Below, in pieces: positions 26,445 through 34,444 of a stretch of 34,528 bases of DNA. The stretch comes from Desulfobulbus sp. (GTDB lineage Bacteria > Desulfobacterota > Desulfobulbia > Desulfobulbales > Desulfobulbaceae), in contig QNYF01000056.1 in the NCBI GenBank assembly GCA_003978695.1, positions 1 to 34,528 of the forward strand. Reading direction: 5' to 3'. Position 1 is the stretch's first letter. The number at the start of each line of letters is the position of its first letter. The notes under the pieces are model-generated. The model was not told the origin of the DNA and searched no databases. It worked only from the letters and a program-made list of their open reading frames with translations. A program made the translations under genes and the position numbers.

Positions 26445-26630
26445 GTTCTTTTGTAACTATTCAGGTAGCATCATGACTTTGGCATAACGTATGGTCTGTA
26501 ACTGTTCAGATGTGCTCCATATTGTGGCAAGCAGGCCAACGAACTATAGGCCGCCTATGTGAGGCGGCCTGATTGTCGCAGGTAAGACGCGACTCCGAGA
26601 TGGGGTACAGCTGAACAGTTACGTTCTTTT
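26445..26630 (+). repeat. 8-bp target-site duplication flanking the 170-bp element
   Basis: GTTCTTTT occurs at 26445-26452, immediately left of the GTAAC end, and again at 26623-26630, immediately right of the GTTAC end. All eight bases match. The span given here is the element plus both copies. Removing the element and one copy leaves an uninterrupted GTTCTTTTTTACCCC junction. Confidence 0.85.
26453..26622 (+). mobile_element. 170-bp non-autonomous transposable element (MITE) with IS66-like ends, copy A
   Basis: The left end is GTAACTATTCAGG and the right end CTGAACAGTTAC, an 11-of-12 inverted match. An exact 8-bp direct repeat (GTTCTTTT) lies on both sides. A second copy of the end motif, GTAACTGTTCAG, lies 45 bp inside the left end (26498-26509). 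The interior carries a perfect 8-bp hairpin (AGGCCGCC/GGCGGCCT, 26548-26570) and no ORF. GTAA termini and 8-bp duplications are known hallmarks of the IS66 family, so a resident IS66-type transposase probably moved it; no transposase gene is in this window. It sits between the divergent TrmH-family and TSCPD genes. Confidence 0.82.
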
Positions 26631-26692
26631 TTACCCCACGTTGTACTCTGTGGAATAAAAAAAAACAACTCTGATGCCTGAGGAGGCCCATT

Positions 26693-27241
26693 GTGACGAC
26701 ATCCGGGACAACCTGCTGTGAAATATGCGGAGCAGAGAAGAAAATAGCAAAAAGTGGAGGATATAATGCCTGTCCAACCTGCCGCGTTATCATCAGCAAC
26801 ATAAAGAACCATCCACAAACAATAAAAAAGCTTTGGCCGGAACTCCAGGACGAGCCGATTTTGCCCAAGCGTGACCTGAAAAAAATACAGGAGGAACTGG
26901 AATTACCTGAAGTCCTGGACGGCAAACGCTACATGACAGTAGACCGTGAGAACAACAAATGGTACCTCTCGGTAAGTGAAGTCGATGGACAACCGGTAGA
27001 AGTGTTTGCTTCAACCGCCTTTGACCGTGACCATGAACTGCAGTCTCGCATCTCCAACCTGACAACAATTACCCGGCTTATTTCTCTCATGCTGCGTCAT
27101 ATCTTTCTCAACGAACCTCTGACATTGCAAAAATGTCTTAAACAGATAAAACGAAGTTCACGACAAAGAAACGATTTACCAGACATGCTCTACGGCGTTC
27201 TAAACCGCTATACTGACATGCAAGGAAAGACAAAAAAATAA
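26693..27241 (+). CDS. orphan zinc-ribbon plus TSCPD-domain protein
   Basis: 182 residues. Residues 9-30 contain CEICGAEKK...CPTC, a likely zinc ribbon (plus an extra Cys before it). From about 73, LPEVLDGKRYMTV, WYLSVSEVDGQPVEVFAS and TTITRLISLMLRH, then LKQIKRSSRQRNDLPDMLYGVLNRY, resemble the TSCPD domain at the C-terminus of adenosylcobalamin-dependent (class II) ribonucleotide reductases. The catalytic reductase barrel is absent, so this is not itself a reductase. Possible roles are regulatory or nucleotide-related, but nothing in the sequence decides. The GTG start has a strong AGGAGG site 7 bases upstream. The gene is bracketed by element A (70 bp upstream) and repeat B (17 bp downstream). 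The homology is by eye. Confidence 0.72.
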   Translation: MTTSGTTCCEICGAEKKIAKSGGYNACPTCRVIISNIKNHPQTIKKLWPELQDEPILPKRDLKKIQEELELPEVLDGKRYMTVDRENNKWYLSVSEVDGQPVEVFASTAFDRDHELQSRISNLTTITRLISLMLRHIFLNEPLTLQKCLKQIKRSSRQRNDLPDMLYGVLNRYTDMQGKTKK

Positions 27242-27257
27242 GCACATAATGGCAAAG

Positions 27258-27318
27258 GTAACTATTCAGGCAGCACCGCGACTTTGGCATAACGTGTGGT
27301 CTGTAACTGAATAGTTAC
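27258..27318 (+). repeat. 61-bp element with perfect 12-bp terminal inverted repeats, copy B
   Basis: GTAACTATTCAG at 27258-27269 and CTGAATAGTTAC at 27307-27318 are exact inverted copies. The first 51 bases match the left end of copy A with five substitutions. The flanks TGGCAAAG and GGGTAAAG agree at 6 of 8 positions, compatible with an old 8-bp duplication. It looks like an internally deleted member of the same family. Because it begins 17 bp after the TSCPD stop and can fold, it might also act as a terminator. A decayed end-like motif (GTAACTATTTACAG) lies at 27417-27430. Confidence 0.75.
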
Positions 27319-27474
27319 GGGTAAAGCACAGCAGATGTTTCACAGGTGATCATGCAAAAAAGAAATGAATTTTCAAAGATAATTTCACAAAGCGGTTTGA
27401 AAACAGTAAAATAACGGTAACTATTTACAGATACTTTTGTTCCCTGATAGATACTTGCTCAAATATTTTACTCC

Positions 27475-29439
27475 ATGTCTGACACAGCCCAAACAAAACA
27501 AACAACAAATCAAGCTGATACAGAGCAACAGGTGTCAAATACTGTAGCTCACTCAGCACAGGAAATTGATTTGTCCGATGTAGGCCAGGGCGAAACACCG
27601 GAAGAATCTCTTGAAGAAATCCTCCTTCAGGAATTGCTTCAGAAGACAACAGAACTACAGCAGTCGACAAAAAAACTTTCCAAACTGCAGCATGAGCTTT
27701 CGATTACCCGCCACATAGTTGCCTGCCAGGATAAAGGGATTATCTTTATCAATCCCTCAAGAAAAATTCTGTATACCAATACTGTTTTTTGTGATATGGC
27801 GGGTCTTGACCTGCGAGAACTGCAGAAAGAAACACTTGATGCATTGATCGAACTGCGGGATACCGATCAACCCCTGAGTTCAATCCTGCAAAAGACTTCA
27901 GGGCTGGAGAAGTGGCAGGGAAAGATACTGTTGAAAACAGACCAGGCCAACCAGACTCTCTATTTACTCTCTATAGATTACTGCAAGAAAAACGTCAAAA
28001 AGAGTATTCCCGAGGGCTTTGTCTGTCAATTTTCCCAAGTTGAAGAACATGCCCCCTCCCCTTCAAGTATCGGTTCTTCAGCTCTATTTACCCACGATTC
28101 CTTAACTGGCTTACCGGATCGATCATCTTTCCAGCACCATCTTGCTCTTTGTGTCAATCAGGCGCGACTGGCGGGCTCCCGGGTGGGATTACTCTATATT
28201 GACCTTGATAACTTTAAGCGAATAAATCAGATGATGGGGCCGGCATGTGGTGACGATGTACTCTGCCAGGTCACTCAACTGCTCCAGCAGAATGCCAATG
28301 CTGAAGGAATAAATTTTATTGCCCGGCTCAGTAGTGATGAGTTTGCCATAATTCTCCCGCCCCCAAGCGGACCAGAACAGACAGCGAAACTTGCTGAACG
28401 AATAATTAGTAATTTTCAGCTCCCGCTTAACGTCAACTCCCGTGATATGTTCATCACTCCAAGCATAGGTATTACTCTTTTTCCCGAAGATGGCGACAAC
28501 CCGTCAGAACTGCTGAGAAATGCCGACGCAGCAATGGAAATAATCAAGGCAAAGGGAGGCAATAACAGCTGTCGCTGGCAAAACGATATTGACGACACGG
28601 CCATTGAAAACCTGCATCTGGAAAATGACCTGCGCCACGCAGTCGCAAATCATGAGATTTTCAACTATTACCAGCCGCAAATAGATCTTATAAATGGAAA
28701 AATAATAGGCATGGAAGCCCTTGCCCGCTGGGAACATCCCGAACATGGTTTCGTTTCTCCCGAGGTGTTTATTCCTCTTGCCGTCAATGCCGGTCTCATA
28801 GACGAACTGGGCATTGAGCTTGTCAGACAGGCCTGTGAAGACGGACGGCAATGGATGCAGCTTGGTTTCAGAAATTTTGTCATGGCCGTTAATCTCTCCG
28901 GCAGACTTCTCAGACGCCTTGATCTGTTTGACCATATCATTGACTGCCTGGAGAGCACTGGTTTCCCGGCTGACCATCTGGAAGTGGAATTTACAGAAAG
29001 TGTTCTTATCGAAAATATTGACAACACAATAGATCTTATCAACAAATGTCGTGAGAAGGGCATTAAAATGGCCATTGACGACTTTGGCACCGGCTACTCA
29101 TCACTGAGCTATCTGCAGCGCTTTGCAGTTGATAAAATAAAGATTGACCGATCATTTATCATGGATGTTACCACTAACCCGGGCGATGCCGCAATTACCA
29201 TGGCAATTATAGCTATTGCAAAAAAATTGCATTTTGAGGTGCTGGCGGAAGGGGTGGAGACCGAAGAACAACTCTTTTTTCTGCAGGACAATCAATGCGA
29301 TTCCTGCCAGGGGTTCCTGTTCAGTAAACCTATTTCCGGACAACGTATGAAAAATCTGCTCATGCGGGATGCAAGCGTTGCCCTCAAGCATCGCCGTATT
29401 CTTGATAAATTCTATTCCATTAAGGCAGGGAACGACTAA
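27475..29439 (+). CDS. PAS-GGDEF-EAL protein, probable c-di-GMP phosphodiesterase
   Basis: 654 residues with no membrane segment, so cytoplasmic. Residues 1-80 are acidic and then coiled-coil-like ([22 protein letters not shown]). About 80-195 resembles a PAS domain ([26 protein letters not shown]). About 205-375 is a GGDEF domain ([23 protein letters not shown]), but its active-site motif is SSDEF, so cyclase activity is unlikely. About 395-640 is an EAL domain with [43 protein letters not shown] and EGVET all intact, indicating c-di-GMP hydrolysis. There is no clear ribosome site before the ATG. Its stop codon overlaps that of the convergent msrAB gene. The PilZ protein in this window is a possible reader of the same signal. 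Confidence 0.92.
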   Translation: MSDTAQTKQTTNQADTEQQVSNTVAHSAQEIDLSDVGQGETPEESLEEILLQELLQKTTELQQSTKKLSKLQHELSITRHIVACQDKGIIFINPSRKILYTNTVFCDMAGLDLRELQKETLDALIELRDTDQPLSSILQKTSGLEKWQGKILLKTDQANQTLYLLSIDYCKKNVKKSIPEGFVCQFSQVEEHAPSPSSIGSSALFTHDSLTGLPDRSSFQHHLALCVNQARLAGSRVGLLYIDLDNFKRINQMMGPACGDDVLCQVTQLLQQNANAEGINFIARLSSDEFAIILPPPSGPEQTAKLAERIISNFQLPLNVNSRDMFITPSIGITLFPEDGDNPSELLRNADAAMEIIKAKGGNNSCRWQNDIDDTAIENLHLENDLRHAVANHEIFNYYQPQIDLINGKIIGMEALARWEHPEHGFVSPEVFIPLAVNAGLIDELGIELVRQACEDGRQWMQLGFRNFVMAVNLSGRLLRRLDLFDHIIDCLESTGFPADHLEVEFTESVLIENIDNTIDLINKCREKGIKMAIDDFGTGYSSLSYLQRFAVDKIKIDRSFIMDVTTNPGDAAITMAIIAIAKKLHFEVLAEGVETEEQLFFLQDNQCDSCQGFLFSKPISGQRMKNLLMRDASVALKHRRILDKFYSIKAGND

Positions 29440-30515
29440 AAAATCTGCTCACTCTTTTTTTCTGTAAAAAGGCGTAAATACTTCCCATATCCCTGTTCAG
29501 CCATCTGTTCTTTAGCGACAAAACGAAGTGCTGCAGAATTAATACAGTAGCGCAATCCCGTAGGTTTCGGCCCATCAGCAAAGACATGGCCCAGATGTGA
29601 ATCACCATATCTGCTCCGCACCTCGGTACGGCTGGTAAATAAACCTCTGTCCTCCCGTTCAACAATACTCTCTTTGTCAACTGGTCGGGTAAAACTTGGC
29701 CAACCGGTTCCGGATTCGAATTTATCAGTAGAGAGAAAAAGAGGCTCTCCTGTAACAACATCCACATAAAGCCCCTGCTTTTTATTATTCCAATACGCAT
29801 TGTCAAAGGGAGGCTCGGTACCTTCATTTTGCGTTACCTTGTACTGTAGCGGAGACAGCCTGCTCTTGAGTTCTTTGTCAGAAGGTCGGATATATTCTTT
29901 ACTGTCAACCGAAACAGATGGTTTATCTTTCCAGACGTTTTTAATAAAACCGGCCCGACCAGAACCCATTTTATACATTGAATACTGCAGGACATTTTTC
30001 TTATAATACTGCTGATGATACTCCTCTGCCCTGAAAAACTTCCCGGCAGGCAGGATGGCAGTGACAATCGGTTTATCAAACATTCCGGATGATTCCAGGG
30101 CATTTTTGGATTTTTCAGCCGTTTTCTGTTGTTCTTTATCATGAAAGAACACAGCAGTAAAATATTGAGTTCCCCGGTCAGCAAACTGACCGCCATCATC
30201 AGTGGGATCGATTTGACGCCAAAAAATATACAGGAGCTGGCTGTAGGAAATTTCAGCCGGATCATAGACAACCTGCACAGCTTCATAATGGCCGGTTGTG
30301 CCGCTTGTCACCTGCTCATATGTTGGGTTTTCCACATGACCGCCAGTATAACCAACCGTCACATCAATAACACCATCAATGTTCTCAAAAGGAGGTTCCA
30401 TGCACCAGAAACAGCCTCCTGCAAATATAGCTGTTTCAGTATTTGCTGCAGCCTGAATCGGAGTAGAAGAAAAAATCAGAAAAACAAACAGAAATATAAA
30501 TATAGTGGAAGTCAT
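29436..30515 (-). CDS. msrAB: exported bifunctional methionine sulfoxide reductase MsrA-MsrB fusion
   Basis: About 359 residues. Residues 1-23 form a signal peptide ([15 protein letters not shown]... ending QAAA), so it acts in the periplasm or at the envelope on oxidised methionine. The MsrA domain has the catalytic GCFWC near residue 33-37 and [15 protein letters not shown]. The MsrB domain (from about residue 205) has [16 protein letters not shown] and the catalytic [11 protein letters not shown]. The zinc-binding cysteine pairs of many MsrB proteins are absent, and the usual resolving Cys before GWPSF is Thr. The start moves from 30542 to the ATG at 30515, because GGAG lies just upstream and the signal peptide begins there. 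It would need periplasmic thiol reductant. The stop overlaps the convergent EAL gene. Confidence 0.93.
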   Translation of the reverse strand: MTSTIFIFLFVFLIFSSTPIQAAANTETAIFAGGCFWCMEPPFENIDGVIDVTVGYTGGHVENPTYEQVTSGTTGHYEAVQVVYDPAEISYSQLLYIFWRQIDPTDDGGQFADRGTQYFTAVFFHDKEQQKTAEKSKNALESSGMFDKPIVTAILPAGKFFRAEEYHQQYYKKNVLQYSMYKMGSGRAGFIKNVWKDKPSVSVDSKEYIRPSDKELKSRLSPLQYKVTQNEGTEPPFDNAYWNNKKQGLYVDVVTGEPLFLSTDKFESGTGWPSFTRPVDKESIVEREDRGLFTSRTEVRSRYGDSHLGHVFADGPKPTGLRYCINSAALRFVAKEQMAEQGYGKYLRLFTEKKSEQIF

Positions 30516-30589
30516 ACCTGCTCCATGAGTAGTATAGCGCATTTCAGTTTACCACAATGTAGTGTTTATTTGCATTTGCACAAGTCTAT

Positions 30590-31894
30590 TTATACATCTT
30601 TACCAGAAACTTTTTTCACAAAAAAAGTAAGGTACGAAAACCATGCGGTTCCAGGAAGAAGAAACAGAAGGGCGAGAATGATGACAATGCGTTGGGGGGC
30701 AAAGCCCATATCAAGCGCCAGTCCCGTGCACCATGTGGACATACTGAGCACCAGGGTAAGCATACCCATTTCAGCAGCAAACACTCTGCCCCGAAACCTG
30801 TCTTCAACACTTCTGTGCAAAAGAGTTGTACTGAATACCCACTGTATTGAGCCGCCAATATGGCCTGCAAAAACGCACAGGGCGGCAAGGGCAATACCAG
30901 GTGCCTGACTGAACAGGAGATACGATACTGAAGAAATAAAAAAAGAGGCCCCGATGGCCTGCCGCATGGAAACAACGCCCTCGCCAAAAAATTTCCAGGC
31001 AAGAAGAGGACCCACTGCCGCTCCAAGACCGCGCATGGAATATAACACACCGCTTAATCCACCCTGCCCGTTTTCTGAAAATACCTGCTCTCCGAACACG
31101 GTAAGCATGACCAGAATTCCACCGGACAATGCCCAACCACTTTTCACCATGAGGAGCGCGGCTACCCGTGGATGGCGTTTAACATAAACAAGACCTTCTA
31201 CAAGTTCATGCCATCCTGTAATCCGGGCAAAGGAAAAATACGTAACTTTTTTTCTGTTATGCTCAGGAAAAATTACCGTGGCCAAAAAGGCTGCTGAAGC
31301 GAGGAAGGTCAGGCTGTCAACGATGATTGCTGTCTGCCAGCCAAATGCTGCGGAAACAAAACCTCCAAGAGCAGCTCCAACAGCGAGCATTACAGACCAT
31401 GACGCCCCGGACAGGCCATTGGCAACATTCAACTCTTCTTTGCTGCAGAGATTGGGAATACTGGCCTGACGAGCCGGATGAGCAAATGTCCATACAGATT
31501 CCTGAAGAACCGCCAGTACATATATGAGCCAGACCTGCGAAACATCGTGGACAAAAAGATAACACAAGACGACTATCGTGCGCAGGATATCGCAACAGAT
31601 GAGAATACTCTTGCGGCTGAATCTGTCGGCAATTACACCGGCCACAGGTCCCAACACAGTGGTCGGCAGAAACTTGGCTATCAGGAACCAGCTTACAGCC
31701 TGTCCCGAGCCGGTGAGTGAGTTTAAGAGAACAAACAACCCTATGTAGTTAAACCAGTCGCCAGCCTGACTTATAATGCCGGAAAACCAGAATCTCCGGT
31801 AATTCCTGTTTGATCTGAGCAGATAAAGATAAGAAAAAAGATTCCCTGCGGTATGTTTTTTTGTCTTACTTTTTTCTGTGGTGCAGGTTGTCAT
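30590..31894 (-). CDS. MFS transporter (MFS_3 / EntS-like)
   Basis: 434 residues with about 10-12 hydrophobic segments. After a 20-residue hydrophilic head, NRNYRRFWFSGIISQAGDWFNYIG (about 30-53) is typical of the MFS_3 subgroup. GPVAGVIADRFSRKSILI (about 82-99) is the MFS loop 2-3 signature. EELNVANGLSGASWSV and EDRFRGRVFAAEMGM are other conserved blocks. Members export siderophores, drugs or other small molecules; the substrate cannot be told here and no siderophore genes are adjacent. It lies 74 bp upstream of the msrAB start in the same direction, so the two may be co-transcribed. Its own ATG has only a weak ribosome site. Confidence 0.88.
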   Translation of the reverse strand: MTTCTTEKSKTKKHTAGNLFSYLYLLRSNRNYRRFWFSGIISQAGDWFNYIGLFVLLNSLTGSGQAVSWFLIAKFLPTTVLGPVAGVIADRFSRKSILICCDILRTIVVLCYLFVHDVSQVWLIYVLAVLQESVWTFAHPARQASIPNLCSKEELNVANGLSGASWSVMLAVGAALGGFVSAAFGWQTAIIVDSLTFLASAAFLATVIFPEHNRKKVTYFSFARITGWHELVEGLVYVKRHPRVAALLMVKSGWALSGGILVMLTVFGEQVFSENGQGGLSGVLYSMRGLGAAVGPLLAWKFFGEGVVSMRQAIGASFFISSVSYLLFSQAPGIALAALCVFAGHIGGSIQWVFSTTLLHRSVEDRFRGRVFAAEMGMLTLVLSMSTWCTGLALDMGFAPQRIVIILALLFLLPGTAWFSYLTFFVKKVSGKDV

Positions 31895-31960
31895 TGAGGC
31901 GGCTCAAGAAAAATTGTGAATCTTCAGGTGAGTGCGAAAAACGTCCAGAACCACTGTAGT

Positions 31961-31978
31961 GTAACTGTTCAGGAGTGC
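31961..31978 (+). repeat. solo end of the GTAACTGTTCAG repeat family, copy D
   Basis: GTAACTGTTCAGGAGTGC matches GTAACTCTTCAGGAGCAC at 32280-32297 in the same orientation at 16 of 18 bases, 319 bp apart. A facing CTGAAGAGTGAC lies at 32126-32137. I found no convincing 8-bp flanking duplication, so this copy is probably an old or truncated end. Confidence 0.55.
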
Positions 31979-32279
31979 CTTAGATTCGTTCATTTAAGGC
32001 TGCTTAAGTAGCATAAGTACGCTTCATTCTCAGCTTTTAATAAACAGGTAAGCATAGACTCCGGACCTGCGGCACTTCTGGACTATAAGTACAGGTCAGT
32101 GGTTTTGCAAGTTTTCAACACCCACCTGAAGAGTGACACTTAACTTAAAGATGGTTTTTCTTTGGGCTTTACCCCGGTTGTTGTTTTACGTTGTCCTGTA
32201 CCCTGTTATCAGGGATGATGATCTCGGGCTTCCGGTATTATTATGAGCTTTAAACTCTGCAAGCTGGTATTTGAGTAAC

Positions 32280-32356
32280 GTAACTCTTCAGGAGCACATC
32301 TGAACAGTTACAGACAACACGACATGCCAAAGTCGTGGTGCTACCTGAACAGTTAC
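32280..32356 (-). repeat. 77-bp member of the same repeat family, copy C (inverted relative to A)
   Basis: Read on the minus strand, 32356-32291 matches the 66-base left end of copy A (26453-26518) with 7 substitutions and no gaps, including the internal second GTAACTGTTCAG. The far end is GTAACTCTTCAG at 32280 on the plus strand. A central CACGAC/GTCGTG hairpin is perfect in this copy. The flanks do not show a clean 8-bp duplication. Confidence 0.75.
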
Positions 32357-32432
32357 GCTTTAACTTTATGTCAATTTCGTTGTCTTTATCAAAAAAGAGA
32401 AAATTGATACACATGCTGCGGGATGAAATAAA

Positions 32433-32461
32433 TTGACTCCCAGGTGCTTGCTGTGTAAAAA
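32433..32461 (+). promoter_or_regulatory. candidate sigma70 promoter of leuCD
   Basis: TTGACT (32433-32438) and TAAAAA (32456-32461) are exactly 17 bp apart, giving a leader of about 80 bases before the leuC ATG at 32547. The TTG that the ORF track uses as the leuC start is part of this -35 box. Confidence 0.6.
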
Positions 32462-32546
32462 AGCCCTACTTTTGATAATTCGTGCTGCCGTATTAATGAA
32501 TGGAATTTCGGCAGATTTTATTCTTACATGCCCATGGAGAATGATT

Positions 32547-33836
32547 ATGGGACAGACAATAACAGAAAAGATTTTTGCAGCGCATGTGCGCGACACTCCA
32601 ACACCTGACAACATGGTCATTGATATTGATGTAATCATGTGTCATGAAATCACAACGCCGATTGCCATTATGGATCTTGTGGACAAGGGGATGGACAGGG
32701 TAATTGACCCTGATCGCATTAAAGCAGTCATTGATCATGTGACCCCTCCCAAAGACTCCAAAACAGCGACCCAGGCCAAAATTATGCGCGACTGGGCCCG
32801 ACGGCACAAGATCAAGGATTTTTTCGATATTGGCCAAAACGGCGTCTGCCATGCACTGTTTCCGGAAAAAGGGTTTATCCGCCCCGGAAACACTGTCATC
32901 ATGGGCGACTCTCATACCTGCACCCACGGAGCCTTTGGCGCTTTTGCAGCAGGAGTCGGCACAACTGACCTTGAGGTAGGTATCCTTAAAGGGGTTTGCG
33001 CTTTCAGAAAACCTGAATCCATGAAGATTGAGGTCACAGGCAACCTGCCATCCGGTGTATATGCCAAGGATATTATTTTACACATCATCAAGACGCTTAC
33101 TGTCAACGGGGCAACTGATCTGGTTATAGAGTTCTGCGGCCCGGTTGTGGACGGTATGAACATGTCTTCACGCATGACACTCTGCAATATGTCTGTTGAG
33201 GCAGGAGCAACATCCGGGCTGTGTCTGCCGGATAGAGTAACAGCCGAGTATTTATGGCCGTTTATTCAGGAAGATTATGATTCGGTAGACCAAGCCGCTG
33301 AAGACTATAAAAAATGGCATTCTGATCCCGATGCAACCTATGCCAAGACCCTGACAATTGATGTATCAGATCTTGAGCCGCAGGTAACCCATCAGTACAA
33401 GCCTGACCAGGTCAAAGACATAACCGAGCTTGCCGGCACAACAATTGACCAGGTATATATCGGCTCCTGCACCAATGGCCGCATTGAGGATATCCGGGAA
33501 GCAGCGTCTATTCTCAAGGGTCGCAAGGTAGCTGGCACTGTCCGGGGTATTTTAACACCGGCAACACCGGCAATTTATTCCCAGGCGCTTGAAGAGGGAT
33601 TAATAAAAATTTTTATGGATGCCGGGTTCTGTGTGCTCAACCCCACCTGCGGTGCCTGTCTTGGCATGAGTAGCGGTGTGCTGGCAGAGGGGGAATCCTG
33701 TGCCTCCACAACCAACAGAAACTTTAACGGTCGTATGGGCAAAGGCGGCATGGTGCATCTGATGAGCCCGCTTTCAGCAGCAGCTGCTGCCGTAACCGGT
33801 GAAATAACTGATCCCCGGCCAATGATGAACGCGTAA
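32547..33836 (+). CDS. leuC: 3-isopropylmalate dehydratase large subunit
   Basis: About 429 residues of the aconitase superfamily, the short LeuC type found in archaea and many anaerobic bacteria. With LeuD it isomerises 2-isopropylmalate to 3-isopropylmalate in leucine synthesis. The three 4Fe-4S ligands are visible: Cys in YIGSCTNGR (about 310) and the pair in NPTCGACLGMSSG (about 370). MGDSHTCTHGAFGAFAAGVGTTD (about 119-141) is also diagnostic. The start is the ATG at 32547 with GGAG 7 bases upstream, not the TTG at 32433, which lies in the promoter. A homoaconitase-type activity on a related substrate cannot be excluded for the short type. leuD follows 29 bp later. Confidence 0.93.
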   Translation: MGQTITEKIFAAHVRDTPTPDNMVIDIDVIMCHEITTPIAIMDLVDKGMDRVIDPDRIKAVIDHVTPPKDSKTATQAKIMRDWARRHKIKDFFDIGQNGVCHALFPEKGFIRPGNTVIMGDSHTCTHGAFGAFAAGVGTTDLEVGILKGVCAFRKPESMKIEVTGNLPSGVYAKDIILHIIKTLTVNGATDLVIEFCGPVVDGMNMSSRMTLCNMSVEAGATSGLCLPDRVTAEYLWPFIQEDYDSVDQAAEDYKKWHSDPDATYAKTLTIDVSDLEPQVTHQYKPDQVKDITELAGTTIDQVYIGSCTNGRIEDIREAASILKGRKVAGTVRGILTPATPAIYSQALEEGLIKIFMDAGFCVLNPTCGACLGMSSGVLAEGESCASTTNRNFNGRMGKGGMVHLMSPLSAAAAAVTGEITDPRPMMNA

Positions 33837-33865
33837 GCCTGTATTATTTTTTAAGGAGTAGACAA

Positions 33866-34393
33866 ATGAAAGAATTTGGCGGATCCGCCTTTTTTATAGA
33901 CAGAGACGATATTAACACCGATGAAATTATCCCGGCAAAATATCTCACCGAAATAACCAAACGGGCATTACAGCCGCACCTGCTTGAAGATCTCATCCTG
34001 AACGACAAAGGGTTTGATACTTCAGCCCCTGATTTTCAACAGGCACAGGTGCTGGTCACCCGCTCAAACTTTGGCTGCGGTTCTTCACGCGAACATGCCG
34101 TCTGGGCTCTTGAGGTCAATGACATCAACGTAGTTATTGGCACCAGCTTTGCCCGTATCTTTCGACAAAACATGTTCAACTGCGGCATCCTGGCCATTGA
34201 AGTCGCTCCGGAAGATGTTGAGCAGCTCTTTGCTCTTAACGGTGAAGTAATCATAGACATTGATCTGGAAAACGATACAGTCATTGCAAAGAGTGACACG
34301 AAAACTGTTAAATGCTCTTTTTCCCTTAACCCTTTTGACAAGGAACTGGTTGGCGCCGGTGGCTGGCTGGCCTATGCGGATCAAAAGTATTAA
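33866..34393 (+). CDS. leuD: 3-isopropylmalate dehydratase small subunit
   Basis: 175 residues, the short type that pairs with the short LeuC. RDDINTDEIIPAKYLTEITK (about 13-32) includes the YLT substrate-recognition loop, and SNFGCGSSREHAVWAL (about 67-82) is the swivel-domain signature carrying the catalytic Ser. It supplies the mobile domain that completes the active site on LeuC. The ribosome site AAGGAG lies 8 bases upstream. It is transcribed with leuC and followed by a strong hairpin. No leuA or leuB is visible in the window. Confidence 0.94.
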   Translation: MKEFGGSAFFIDRDDINTDEIIPAKYLTEITKRALQPHLLEDLILNDKGFDTSAPDFQQAQVLVTRSNFGCGSSREHAVWALEVNDINVVIGTSFARIFRQNMFNCGILAIEVAPEDVEQLFALNGEVIIDIDLENDTVIAKSDTKTVKCSFSLNPFDKELVGAGGWLAYADQKY

Positions 34394-34444
34394 CGCCTAT
34401 AAAACCAAGACATACTGGTAAGAAATTCACAAACTGCCAATACA

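Larger units (their letters stand above)
31895..32546. other. 652-bp non-coding region with decayed IS66-like ends, upstream of leuC
   Basis: No coding ORF longer than a short shadow is present. The region contains GTAACTGTTCAGGAGTGC (31961-31978), CTGAAGAGTGAC (32126-32137), copy C of the repeat (32280-32356), a CCCTG-TTAT-CAGGG hairpin (32201-32214) and the leuC promoter (32433-32461). The 300 bases between the end motifs are AT-rich and unrecognised; they may be the remains of a deleted insertion sequence. Confidence 0.6.

Noticed and set aside
30129-30908. 259-residue plus-strand ORF
   Set aside because: It runs antisense through the start of msrAB and the end of the MFS gene, both with clear family motifs, and its own translation shows no domain pattern.
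26453-32356. CRISPR array from repeated GTAACTGTTCAG units
   Set aside because: The copies are irregularly spaced, in both orientations and bounded by inverted ends with a target duplication, which fits transposable elements and not CRISPR.
32433-32546. N-terminal extension of leuC from the TTG at 32433
   Set aside because: The TTG is part of a 17-bp-spaced promoter, and the extension does not resemble LeuC; the ATG at 32547 has a ribosome site.
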